From: Ruminiclostridium herbifermentans
GTDB taxonomy: Bacteria; Bacillota; Clostridia; Acetivibrionales; DSM-1351
Length of the DNA stretch: 64,000 nucleotides
Assembly: GCF_005473905.2 (NCBI RefSeq)
Contig: NZ_CP061336.1
Location: 434,001 to 498,000, forward strand
Direction of reading: 5' to 3'
The position numbers and the translations under genes were made by a program. Numbering within the stretch: the stretch's first letter is position 1; the number at the start of each line of letters is the position of its first letter. Below are positions 27,565 through 36,592 of the stretch, piece by piece. A model generated the notes under the pieces. The model saw only the letters and a program-made list of their open reading frames with translations, was not told the origin of the DNA and searched no databases.

Positions 27565-30189
27565 TTGAAAACTTTAAAAACTATTTTGATATTAATTATA
27601 TTAATAGGGTTATTATCAAGCACAGCTTGTTCTTTCAATGGCGATTCGGAGCGTAGTGATGGAAAACATAAATTAAAAATAAATGTAATGGAAAATGATA
27701 ATTTTCTTAGAAATGCTATTAAGAAATTTAACTCAGATAGTAAAGATTGTACTATAGAAGAAAAGGTATACTACCAAGATCAGTACAAAAAATATTCAGA
27801 GGATACTCAAGCAGGTCTTGTATCAAATGATGGCGCAGATATTATAGTAACCTCACCTGACAGAATTCCTATGCTGTCAAAATACATAGATAATGGTTAT
27901 TTAAGTGAACTGGATGATTTATATAATAATGATAAAAGTATAAATAGAGATGATTATTATAGTGAGATAATGAATTATGGTATTTATAAGGGGAAGAGAT
28001 ATCTTATTCCTCTGAGTTATACCATAGATGCATTTTTTACAACGGAGAGTATTATTGAAAAAGAAGGGATAAATGGGTTAAGTGATGAAGTCAATTGGGA
28101 TAAATTTTCTCAAGTATGCTCTGATTATGTAAACAAAAACGAGGGATCAAGCCATTATATGCTTTCAAATATTGATTTTAGTTCAATAATAAGAGGAATT
28201 GGTGCTGACATAATTGATATAGAAAACAAAATAGCTAAGTTTGATACAACACCAGCTAAGTCAGCAATAAAACAATATAAATTAATTAATGAATCTGTCA
28301 CACCAGATAAGGTGTTTTATGAAAAAATCCAAGGAGGAGATATATCCGCAATTCTTAAAAATAAAGATGCTGTTTTCTTGAATAATGCCATTAGTTCGCC
28401 TCAGAATTTATGGTACAACTATTCCTCCTTTAATACTGAAGTACAGCCAATGGTTTATTCTGTATGTACTGCAGAAAATAAAATCCCTGCCAGAGTTTCT
28501 TTATTTGCAGCAGTAAGTTCAAAATGTACGAATAAAAAAGAAGCGTATGAATTTATAAGTATGCTATTATCAAAGGATTATCAAGCAGAAGATTTTTTAA
28601 ACGGAATTCCTGTGAGCAAAAGTGCATATGAACAGATAAAATATGAATGCATAAAGGGAAATAACGGAGAGAGAAGTGGTAGGGGCGGAGGCTGTAAGAG
28701 CGATGATTCTATTAAAGTGCTCTTATCAAAGGTAGATAGGTATTTAGCAAGACTTACAGAATGCAAGATTGAGGATTATGAAGTTTATACCTTGATTGAT
28801 AGCAAAATTCGTGAATGTGTATCAAAAAATGAAACAGATGATGGCATAGCAAAGTCTTTACAGGAAGTAGTAGAAAACTATTTTAAGAAAACGTTGATAG
28901 AAGATTCTCAAAACCAAAGTGAAGCTATTACTGGAGACAATAGTATAAGAGCAAATCTTAGTATTGTTTATATAAATTATAATGGGCAAGTAAAAAATGC
29001 AATTAGAAAGAGCAAGGAACTATATCCTGAGATTGAATATTCAGAGAATGTATTCGGAGATGACCAGTATTCGGAAATGAATACAAAATTAAGCGCAGAA
29101 CTAATGTCTGGTGATGGACCTGATATTATTATTTTTGGTCCTAATACATTTAATTCACTATATAAGGTTGCTAACAGCGGAATTTTTACTGATTTAAACG
29201 AACTTATAAGTAAGGATAAAGATTTCAGTAAGAATGATTATTATGAAAATATTTTTGATTGCGGTATTTATAATAACAAAAGATTATACATACCACTAGA
29301 ATACGCTATACCATATTTTAGAACAACAGATTTAACGTTAAAAGAAAACAATATTGTTATTGACAAATCCGATTTATCGCTTGATAGTTTATATAAGCTA
29401 TCGCAAGATTTCCTCAAAAACAATAAGGATAAAAATAAAAGCTTAATTTACTGCAATTTTGGATTTTCAAGTATGATGCGTATAAGTGGAAAAAAATTTG
29501 TTGATAATGAAAAACGCAAATCTTATTTTAATACAAAGGATTTTATTAATCTTCTAAAAATATATAAGGAAATATATCCAGCTATAGCTCCATATGATAC
29601 TTGTGCTAAATATAACTCGTATGTTGATATGATTAAAGATAAAAGGCTAGTCATGGCGTTTGAACAAGGAAATCAATCCCCCAAGCAGCTGTGGACATTT
29701 AATTCAATGTATAATCAGGCTATAGGAGATGATATGGATATAATACCTTTAGTGGATAATGGAATATGCTATGCAAGAGTTGGAGAGTGCATTGGTATAA
29801 ATTCTAATTGTGAAAATAAAGAGGCAGCATTTAACTTTTTAAAGATTATGTTGTCAAAGGATATACAAAAAGCAACTGACAGTTATGGAAATCATAATGG
29901 GGCTTTATTACTGCCTATTAATAAACAAGCCTATAATGAAGATTTAAATTACTATATGTCTAATAGCACTTCGGGTTTCGGCAGCGAATACTCTTCAAAG
30001 GAACTGCCAAAAAAGCTGGCTGATAAGTTGAACATACTGCTAGGAAAAACTCAAATTGAGCAAAGGCTAGATAATGAAGTTCAAAATATAGTCCACGAAG
30101 CATTAGATAATTATATAAGTGGTAAAGCTACTGCTGAGCAAACAGCTAAGGCTATAGACGATAAGGTAACGCTCTTTTTAAATGAATAA
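27565..30189 (+). CDS. Double-domain solute-binding lipoprotein
   Basis: An 874-residue lipoprotein (signal ending SSTACSFNG) built from two complete family-1 solute-binding domains in tandem. Domain 1 covers about residues 35-430 (VSNDGADIIVTSPDR, KGKRYLIPLSYTIDAFFTT, SSKCTNKKEAYEFISMLL); domain 2 about 455-874 (MSGDGPDIIIFGPN, NNKRLYIPLEYAIPYF, NSNCENKEAAFNFLKIML) and ends with the family stamp AEQTAKAIDDKVTLFLNE. A Gly/Arg-rich patch (GERSGRGGGCKSDD) lies near the end of domain 1. Solute-binding proteins are almost always single-domain, so this is an in-frame fusion of two duplicated genes. TTG start after AGAGAGG. It stands between RiPP maturation genes and the subtilisin gene. Confidence 0.85.
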   Translation: MKTLKTILILIILIGLLSSTACSFNGDSERSDGKHKLKINVMENDNFLRNAIKKFNSDSKDCTIEEKVYYQDQYKKYSEDTQAGLVSNDGADIIVTSPDRIPMLSKYIDNGYLSELDDLYNNDKSINRDDYYSEIMNYGIYKGKRYLIPLSYTIDAFFTTESIIEKEGINGLSDEVNWDKFSQVCSDYVNKNEGSSHYMLSNIDFSSIIRGIGADIIDIENKIAKFDTTPAKSAIKQYKLINESVTPDKVFYEKIQGGDISAILKNKDAVFLNNAISSPQNLWYNYSSFNTEVQPMVYSVCTAENKIPARVSLFAAVSSKCTNKKEAYEFISMLLSKDYQAEDFLNGIPVSKSAYEQIKYECIKGNNGERSGRGGGCKSDDSIKVLLSKVDRYLARLTECKIEDYEVYTLIDSKIRECVSKNETDDGIAKSLQEVVENYFKKTLIEDSQNQSEAITGDNSIRANLSIVYINYNGQVKNAIRKSKELYPEIEYSENVFGDDQYSEMNTKLSAELMSGDGPDIIIFGPNTFNSLYKVANSGIFTDLNELISKDKDFSKNDYYENIFDCGIYNNKRLYIPLEYAIPYFRTTDLTLKENNIVIDKSDLSLDSLYKLSQDFLKNNKDKNKSLIYCNFGFSSMMRISGKKFVDNEKRKSYFNTKDFINLLKIYKEIYPAIAPYDTCAKYNSYVDMIKDKRLVMAFEQGNQSPKQLWTFNSMYNQAIGDDMDIIPLVDNGICYARVGECIGINSNCENKEAAFNFLKIMLSKDIQKATDSYGNHNGALLLPINKQAYNEDLNYYMSNSTSGFGSEYSSKELPKKLADKLNILLGKTQIEQRLDNEVQNIVHEALDNYISGKATAEQTAKAIDDKVTLFLNE

Positions 30190-30263
30190 TACAAAACTAA
30201 TGTACATGGAAAATGTATATCTTAATTAAATACTCTTATTTGATAAAAAAGCGGTGACATATA

Positions 30264-31577
30264 ATGAAGGAATATTCGACAAATATAGCAATTATCGATG
30301 ACGGCATAAACCAAAACCTATATTCTATAGGTGAACTTAAGCATAATATACAAATAACACCTGAACTACATATTAAAGAAAGGGTCAACTATGACCCTTT
30401 CTTGCCATCCCATGGAACAACCTGCGCTGCAATAATCAAAAAATATGCTCCAGATGCTGTTTTGTCAAGTGTAAAGATACTAAATGATGATTCACATAAG
30501 GGAATGAGAAGCCAGCTGATTAAAGCTCTGGAGTGGTGTGTAGAAAATAATATATCACTTATTAACCTCAGTCTTGGAACAATTGACTATAAAGACTTTA
30601 TTGAAGTTGAAAAAGCTACTAAATATGCATCTAATAATGGTGTCATAATAGTGGCTGCATGTAATAATAGAAATGTTTTTACTTGTCCTGCATCTCTTGA
30701 AAATGTTGTTGGGGTGAAGTGTGATAGAAGTGGAACACTAATAGAAATGGAGTATATTTATAATTCATTTTCTCTAGACGGAATAGATATTACTGCATGT
30801 GGGATTCATGATTTGATGAAATACAGTGGTGAGATTGAGATTACATCCCCCTGTAACAGCTTTGCTGCACCTGCTGTGACTGCTTTAATATGTAACATTA
30901 TAAAAGATAACCCAAACATTGGAATAAGTAGATTAAAAGAAGCATTAAAGCGAAATGCAACCAACATTATACAGATAGAAGAAGTCTCATATATAGAAAA
31001 CAAGGTAAATATAGGTAATTGCTTTAACAATTCCACAAATAAAAGTATAGAAATACCAATTATAGAAGTATATAATAATTATAGTAATAAAGTATATGAC
31101 TTTTATAAAAAACTGACTGCGAAATTTAGAGAAGATGGATATAATGCGATAAGTATTTGTACAGAAGCTGAGAAGGATTTGTGCAATGGTTTGATTTCAA
31201 TTAACAGCGGGTTGATCGATGATGAAATTCCACTAGATAATAACTTTTTAGTGAATAGAATTAAAATGATATGCGATATTTACGACCCTGATATTATTAT
31301 TGTACCAATAGACATGATGAAAGATAATTATTATACAAATTTAGAAGCTGTAGAAAGTGATTTGGAAATTGATATCAAAATTAATATAAATGAAAATTTA
31401 GACATAGAAGTAATGAGTGAAAATGAAAAATATGAGGATTGCGAAATTTATCCAAATAATAAATATATTGAAACAAAAACCTTTACTTTTAATGATCAAC
31501 AAATAGACCACCTATATAATTATATATTAAGTTTATTTGAAACAAACGAAGGAAAGATTGATACATATGAATTTTAA
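30264..31577 (+). CDS. Cytosolic subtilisin-like serine protease (S8), probable RiPP leader protease
   Basis: A 437-residue S8 peptidase with no signal peptide, so it acts inside the cell. The catalytic set is complete: Asp12 in IAIIDDGIN, His50 in PSHGTTCAA, oxyanion Asn134 in AACNN and Ser199 in CNSFAAPAVT. The C-terminal ~170 residues (YKKLTAKFREDGYNAISICT, YDPDIIIVPIDM) are not protease; they resemble the second domain of the TIGR04066 proteins of the same units. An intracellular subtilisin next to peptide maturases and an exporter without its own peptidase is a natural candidate for leader removal. The last dozen codons run into a relic of a permease gene start, so the native C terminus may have been altered. 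Confidence 0.85.
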   Translation: MKEYSTNIAIIDDGINQNLYSIGELKHNIQITPELHIKERVNYDPFLPSHGTTCAAIIKKYAPDAVLSSVKILNDDSHKGMRSQLIKALEWCVENNISLINLSLGTIDYKDFIEVEKATKYASNNGVIIVAACNNRNVFTCPASLENVVGVKCDRSGTLIEMEYIYNSFSLDGIDITACGIHDLMKYSGEIEITSPCNSFAAPAVTALICNIIKDNPNIGISRLKEALKRNATNIIQIEEVSYIENKVNIGNCFNNSTNKSIEIPIIEVYNNYSNKVYDFYKKLTAKFREDGYNAISICTEAEKDLCNGLISINSGLIDDEIPLDNNFLVNRIKMICDIYDPDIIIVPIDMMKDNYYTNLEAVESDLEIDIKININENLDIEVMSENEKYEDCEIYPNNKYIETKTFTFNDQQIDHLYNYILSLFETNEGKIDTYEF

Positions 31578-31592
31578 AACCAAATAATCAAT
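31551..31592 (+). pseudogene. Relic of an ABC permease gene start fused to the S8 gene end
   Basis: Twenty-one bases from 31551 (GGAAAGATTGATACATATGA, then A) are identical to those at 42919-42939 around the start codon of the sugar-type permease gene, and the likeness continues with few changes through AATCAATAG. The implied peptide MNFKTK-stop-SIVG matches the permease start MKLKTRQSIAG. The relic ends where IS256-type sequence begins. Confidence 0.75.
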
Positions 31593-31599
31593 AGTGGGT

Positions 31600-31744
31600 A
31601 TGTAGTGAGAAGGCCTCGCTTATAGTGTCCAGAACGGAAAACCTGTCGGGCATCTGTACGTTCATAGCAGGCTGCGTTGGTCAATTTTTCGGCTTCATTG
31701 TCCAAAAACTCGCTAAATGTCTTTTCTACACTTACTCTCACCAT
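31600..31744 (-). pseudogene. IS256/mutator-type transposase fragment
   Basis: On the minus strand a frame from ATG 31744 reads VRVSVEKTFSEFLDNEAEKL, then TNAACYERTDARQVFRSGHY and KRGLLTT, which is the N-terminal YER-x-x-AR-x-x-RxGHYKR region of mutator/IS256-type transposases. It breaks off at the permease relic. Only about 45 codons remain. Confidence 0.75.
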
Positions 31745-31834
31745 TTAGCTAAATTCCTTTTTATTACTTCGTTATTTAGTTTTATAATTTTATTAGGTAT
31801 AGGGTTCGTTCTCCTCTTGGTAATACTGGTTTAG

Positions 31835-32236
31835 CGATTAATATTTTACTAAGTGAACGGACCCTTTGCTATACTATTTGGCCTTTATTCGATTTTGTGA
31901 AATTTATTATACCTTATCTATCACTTCTAAAATATAAAAAGAAATTCAATCTGTTGTCTGCCTAACTCAACTAGTGGATAAAGATAAATCAATCAGATAA
32001 TTTATAAAAGAAGGTAGTTGGATTTGTAAGGGACGATAACACGATGGAATTAAGCAATTTATATAGCTATAACTCATTTTGCAAGCAATACTTGGGAGAA
32101 GAGATGTATCTGATAATATCATATCTGATCCAAAAGTACAGAGGTAATTAGCAATGTAAGGAAGTGCTAAAAATATAACATTAATGTATAAAAATACCCA
32201 AAATAACTATTTATATATTAAAAAGTAAATATATGG
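31835..32236. other. Spacer between RiPP units B and C
   Basis: About 400 AT-rich bases. A 35-codon frame from ATG 32044 has only a weak ribosome binding site and a single Cys, so I do not call it a gene. No Cys-rich precursor is present here. Confidence 0.45.
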
Positions 32237-32265
32237 TTGACAAGATTTTTGCAAATAGCTATAAT
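32237..32265 (+). promoter_or_regulatory. Promoter of RiPP unit C exporter
   Basis: TTGACA (32237-32242), 17-base spacer, TATAAT (32260-32265); a near-consensus sigma-A promoter whose upstream flank matches that of unit B. Confidence 0.8.
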
Positions 32266-32270
32266 AATAT

Positions 32271-32368
32271 CATTGCAAAAGTAGTGAAGCCCACAAGATA
32301 GGCTTCTTTGGTCGGACGACTATCTTGTGGGCACGAGGCAATGTTTATTTAGTATTGCCATTTTTATT
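32271..32368 (+). promoter_or_regulatory. Structured attenuator-like leader RNA (unit C)
   Basis: GCCCACAAGATAG (32289-32301) forms a perfect 13-bp stem with 32320-32332. CATTGC (32271-32276) can close it by pairing with GCAATG (32338-32343). That 3' strand can instead form GGCAAT (32337-32342) with ATTGCC (32354-32359) followed by ATTTTTATT, a terminator. GAAGCC (32286-32291) may also pair with GGCTTC (32301-32306). Compared with unit B the main stem keeps pairing while bases differ, which supports a real RNA structure. Confidence 0.65.
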
Positions 32369-32430
32369 ATACCAAAATATAGAATAAAAGTACACAAAAT
32401 ATTATATGAAAATATTTTTGGAGATTATTG

Positions 32431-34182
32431 ATGTTGATAAACAATGAAAATAGAACTATTATGAAAAGACTTTTTAAATTTCTAAAGCCATATTTCAGAA
32501 AAATAAGCGTAGTATTTGTATGTATTATTGCTTCTGCTGGTATCAATTTGCTTTTACCTTTGTTAAGTAAGCAAATTATGGATAATGGACTACTTGTTAA
32601 GAATTTTGATATTGTAGTTAGATTTTCATTACTTACATTAACTATTGTTTTAATTGAACAGGCAATTGGTTTACTTGAGACAAAGTATTTTTCATACGTA
32701 AACGCTGTTTTTCAGTATTCTCTTCAAAAGATGGCATTTAAGCATCTCCAAAGACTCAAACTCCAGTACTTTAACAATACAAATTTCTCTGAAATAATGA
32801 GCAATGTAGGAATAGATGTTGGTAACATATCAAGAATATGTGATAAAGGAACTTTTATTGTAATATCACAAATTTTTAGAATTATTGGAGGCTTGTTTGG
32901 ACTTCTGATAATTGACTGGAAGTTGACATTGGTTGTATTATTTGTTATTCCTATAAGATGTTTTACAGTCAAGATTATGGCAAAAAAACGAAAAGCAATG
33001 ATAAATAAATTTATAGAATATAATAGTGATTTTGCCTCGTGGTACGGTGATGCCATAAGTGGAATAAAAGAAATCAAGCTTTGGGGAATTGACAGAATAA
33101 AAACAGGGGAGTTCATAAAAAAACAAAGAAGTATTGTAAAGATGAATATAAAAATGTCATTTTTAGACAAGTTCAATGAGTGTACAGAGACATTATTGTT
33201 TCAAGGGATTAACTGTGCTTTATATGTACTGGGAGCCTACATAGCATTTAGAAATGGACTAACAATTGGGGGCGTATTTGCCTTTCTTACATATAGTACG
33301 TATGTTTTAGGTCCTATATCTGCAATTCTAAATATAGGCTACAATTTTACCAATATAATTCCTTCTGCAAAGCGATTTATTGAATTTCTTGATATGGAAA
33401 CAGAACTTCAAGCAGATAATAAAAACCTAATAAGACTTGATGGTAAAGAGGTGTGTGGAAACATCAAATTCCAAGAGGTGAGTTTTTCATATAAGAATGG
33501 GGAAAAAATTCTTAATAAGATCAACCTTAATATAAATTCAGGAGAAAAAATTGCTATTATTGGAGCAAATGGCTCAGGAAAAAGTACGTTAATTAATCTG
33601 GTGTTAAGATTTTATAAACCTCAGGAAGGGAAAATATTGATTGATGGAATTAATATAGACAATATCAAGTTAAGAGATTACAGAAGTATGATATCCGTTG
33701 TAAGTCAAGATTTATATCTTTTTAATACAACTATAGAAGACAATATATCCGCTGGATTAAAGTTGGATGATTCAGCAATAAATAAAGCTGCCATCAAAAG
33801 CGGTGCATATGACTTTATAAAAGACATGCCATTAAAATATAAAAGTAAAGTAGGCAGAAACGGCTCAAAACTATCTGGAGGGCAACGCCAGAAAGTAGCA
33901 ATGGCGAGGGCTTTTGCAAGAAAATCAAAAATACTTATTCTTGATGAAGCTACTTCAAATTATGATATTGAATCAGAAGCATATGTGAATCAGATGCTGA
34001 CTACTGATTTTAAAGACAGTACTGTTCTAGTGATAAGTCATAAACCTGATATTTTAAAAATGGTTAATAAAATTTGGGTTATGGACTCAGGCAAAATAAA
34101 TGAATTTGAAAACTACAATGATTTTGAAAGTAATTATGTACAATATAAAGATTTTTTATACAAAGAGAAAAGTGTTATATAA
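32431..34182 (+). CDS. ABC exporter, fused membrane and ATP-binding domains (unit C)
   Basis: A 583-residue half-transporter, very close to the unit B exporter over its full length. It has six membrane helices, Walker A GANGSGKST, SVVSQDLYLF, signature LSGGQRQKVAMARA and Walker B ILILDEATS, and no N-terminal peptidase domain. The start is ATG 32431, nine bases after TTTTGGAGA. All motifs are intact, so it should be functional although its unit has lost its precursor; it may form a heterodimer with the unit B protein or carry the same peptide. Confidence 0.9.
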   Translation: MLINNENRTIMKRLFKFLKPYFRKISVVFVCIIASAGINLLLPLLSKQIMDNGLLVKNFDIVVRFSLLTLTIVLIEQAIGLLETKYFSYVNAVFQYSLQKMAFKHLQRLKLQYFNNTNFSEIMSNVGIDVGNISRICDKGTFIVISQIFRIIGGLFGLLIIDWKLTLVVLFVIPIRCFTVKIMAKKRKAMINKFIEYNSDFASWYGDAISGIKEIKLWGIDRIKTGEFIKKQRSIVKMNIKMSFLDKFNECTETLLFQGINCALYVLGAYIAFRNGLTIGGVFAFLTYSTYVLGPISAILNIGYNFTNIIPSAKRFIEFLDMETELQADNKNLIRLDGKEVCGNIKFQEVSFSYKNGEKILNKINLNINSGEKIAIIGANGSGKSTLINLVLRFYKPQEGKILIDGINIDNIKLRDYRSMISVVSQDLYLFNTTIEDNISAGLKLDDSAINKAAIKSGAYDFIKDMPLKYKSKVGRNGSKLSGGQRQKVAMARAFARKSKILILDEATSNYDIESEAYVNQMLTTDFKDSTVLVISHKPDILKMVNKIWVMDSGKINEFENYNDFESNYVQYKDFLYKEKSVI

Positions 34183-34185
34183 AAA

Positions 34186-35415
34186 ATGAAAAATAAGAAT
34201 ATAAGCCACGTTAAGATTCTTCAAAGTAAATTAGGAATGATTACACTTCAAGTTACGCAGCAATGCAATTTGAGATGTAAATACTGTGCGTACTCAGGAG
34301 AATATGATAATAGAATTCATTCTAATAAAAGATTAAGTTTTGAGACGGCTAAAAAGGGCATTGATTTTTTATTTGAGCATTCATATAATTCTGAACAAGT
34401 TGGTGTTGGTTTTTATGGAGGAGAGCCATTACTTGAATTTGAATTGATCAAAAAGTGTATAGAATATTCGGAAGCAAATTCTGAAGGTAAAGAATTAATT
34501 TTTTCGATAACAACGAATGGAACATTACTTACCAAAACAGTAGTGGAATATTTATGTTCGCATAATGTATCTTTGGTAATAAGTTTAGATGGTCCTAAGA
34601 ATGTTCATGATAAAAATAGAAGATTTGCGGGAAAAGATAAGGGTTCATTTGATATTGTCATGAAAAATGTAGAAGCTATTAAAAAGGAATTTCCAGAATA
34701 CTATAAGAAAATCATATTCAGTGTAGTAATTGACCCATTAAATGACTTCAGCTGCGTTAATGAGTTTTTTACTACATACGATACTATTAAAGACTTACAT
34801 ACCTTACCTTCAATGATAAATCAAAATTATTTAAAACATGATATTAAAAGAAATAACGATTTTAGTACAAAGTATGGCTATGAAATGTTTAAAGTTTTGC
34901 TGTCAAAATTGGGAAGGCTTAACAAATCATATTCCTCTACTATATTAGAAAATTATTATTTTCAACTAAAGCGTGATATGTTTGAAAATAGATCGAATAA
35001 TGATAATAGATTACCTGAAAAGGGACATCCAAGTGGTCCTTGCGTGCCAGGTGGCACTAGACTGTTTATGGATGTTAATGGTTTTTTATATCCATGTGAA
35101 CGAGTAAGTGAATCTTCTAGTGTAATGAGAATAGGACACATTGAGTCTGGGTTTGATGTTAAAAAATGTTTTGAATTGTTAAATATAGGCAAAATAACTG
35201 AGGAAGCATGTAAAAATTGCTGGGCGTTTAGATTTTGTACATCATGTTGTGCTATAGCAGATAATTTAACTGGGTTATCAGCAGAAAAAAAACTTTCTCA
35301 TTGTCGAAGTATTAAATTTAATACGGAATTGTTACTAAAAGATTATTGTACACTTTCAGAATTTGGATTCCATTTTGATGAAAAAATAAATAATATTAAA
35401 TTTGGAAGTTTATAA
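34186..35415 (+). CDS. ccpM: N-terminally truncated CcpM-type radical SAM maturase (unit C)
   Basis: A 409-residue paralogue of the two CcpM enzymes. It lacks the first ~74 residues, including the PFIHLF-x-TPGGYY region; the radical SAM motif CNLRCKYC is at Cys 27, 31 and 34 instead of 101, 105 and 108. The rest is intact: GFYGGEPLLEFE, GPCVPGGTRLF, YPCERV, CKNCWAFRFCTSCCAIADN and HC. The frame begins only four bases after the exporter stop, without a good ribosome binding site. A deletion joining the exporter end to the inside of ccpM, removing the precursor as well, explains all of this. Whether the truncated enzyme can still bind a leader is doubtful. Confidence 0.85.
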   Translation: MKNKNISHVKILQSKLGMITLQVTQQCNLRCKYCAYSGEYDNRIHSNKRLSFETAKKGIDFLFEHSYNSEQVGVGFYGGEPLLEFELIKKCIEYSEANSEGKELIFSITTNGTLLTKTVVEYLCSHNVSLVISLDGPKNVHDKNRRFAGKDKGSFDIVMKNVEAIKKEFPEYYKKIIFSVVIDPLNDFSCVNEFFTTYDTIKDLHTLPSMINQNYLKHDIKRNNDFSTKYGYEMFKVLLSKLGRLNKSYSSTILENYYFQLKRDMFENRSNNDNRLPEKGHPSGPCVPGGTRLFMDVNGFLYPCERVSESSSVMRIGHIESGFDVKKCFELLNIGKITEEACKNCWAFRFCTSCCAIADNLTGLSAEKKLSHCRSIKFNTELLLKDYCTLSEFGFHFDEKINNIKFGSL

Positions 35416-35429
35416 AAGGAGTTAAATAT

Positions 35430-36551
35430 ATGGAGAGACTAATTGTTTATCCCTTTGATATTGAGTTTTCACCAGTATTACGACATATGGGTCTAATTGA
35501 AAACTACACGATAACTGCACTGATTTCCCCAAGGGGATGGTGGGGTACTAGCAATGATGCATGTATAGTAGATGGAGGCAAACCTACAGGATTAAAAATT
35601 AGTAGTGATTTTGAAAGTAATCTTGAACATTGTGATACAGTATTAATTTCAGACTACTGTAAGTTTCTTGACTATAATAAGTCAGTTTTCCCTAAAATAG
35701 TTATAGCAGTAGAACATAAACGAAATATAATATGTACATTACCATTAGAGGAAAATCAAAAGAAACAAATTGCTGATTTATGTCAGAAAAAAGGTGTATA
35801 TTTTAAACACTATCACATTAAGATAAGGCCCTTATCAAGTATAAAAAAGCAGATTATTCTTGATATAAACACGCCTATAATTTGTGTTGCAGGGATTTCT
35901 GAAAGAACAGACAAATTTAATGTTCAACTTGCCCTTAGAGAGAAATTTCTCCAAGAAGGGTACAAGGTAAGCCAAGTTGGTTCAAAAAGCTGGTGTGAAC
36001 TTTTAGGATTTCATTCATTCCCTAATTTTATGTACAGTAGTTACATTTTAGAATCTGATAAGATCGTATTGTTCAACCAGTATATAAAAAATATTGAAGA
36101 AGAGGAACAGCCTGATGTAATCATTTTAGGCATCCCAGGAGGAATAATTCCAATTAATAACAATTTAACAAATAGATTTGGTATACTTGCATATATGGTA
36201 TCTCAAGCAATAATACCTGATGCATTTATTTTCTGCACTTTATATGAAGATCATAAGTCTGACTACTATGAAGAGTTAGCAAAGTCTATGAAATATAAAT
36301 TTGGGTTTGAGGTTGACGCTTATAGCATTTCTAATACTAAATTTGACTGGAGTAGTTACATGTCGCAGCCAGCAATGAGTAAAAAATTTGAGGTTCTAAC
36401 TATAAACAATGTTGATGTAGACAGTAAGATTAATAGTTTACGAGATTGTAATTTTAAACTTTACAATATAAAAAATGAAAAAGATAAGACTAGATTGTCA
36501 GAATATATAATTGATAAATTGGTTGAATATGGGACTGTAGACTCGCTATAG
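35430..36551 (+). CDS. Peptide maturation system protein, TIGR04066-type (unit C)
   Basis: A 373-residue third copy of this family. It keeps the family landmarks: LIVYPFDIEFSPVLRH, SPRGWWGTSNDA, IICVAGISERTDKFNVQLAL, GYKVSQVGSKSWCELLGFHS, VIILGIPGGIIPIN and FGILAYMVSQAIIPD. No frame damage is seen although other genes of the unit have decayed, which may mean it still serves the other units. It follows the truncated ccpM by 14 bases with AAAGGAG before ATG. Confidence 0.85.
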   Translation: MERLIVYPFDIEFSPVLRHMGLIENYTITALISPRGWWGTSNDACIVDGGKPTGLKISSDFESNLEHCDTVLISDYCKFLDYNKSVFPKIVIAVEHKRNIICTLPLEENQKKQIADLCQKKGVYFKHYHIKIRPLSSIKKQIILDINTPIICVAGISERTDKFNVQLALREKFLQEGYKVSQVGSKSWCELLGFHSFPNFMYSSYILESDKIVLFNQYIKNIEEEEQPDVIILGIPGGIIPINNNLTNRFGILAYMVSQAIIPDAFIFCTLYEDHKSDYYEELAKSMKYKFGFEVDAYSISNTKFDWSSYMSQPAMSKKFEVLTINNVDVDSKINSLRDCNFKLYNIKNEKDKTRLSEYIIDKLVEYGTVDSL

Positions 36552-36592
36552 TCTATATTTGAGTTAGAATTATCAAATTAGGGGGGCTTGAA

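Noticed and set aside
31625-31834. Plus-strand 69-residue hydrophobic protein
   Set aside because: The opposite strand carries a recognisable IS256-type transposase fragment, which explains the open frame.
32044-32151. 35-codon frame as the missing unit C precursor
   Set aside because: Only one Cys, no leader motif (ETLE-x-Y) and a weak ribosome binding site.
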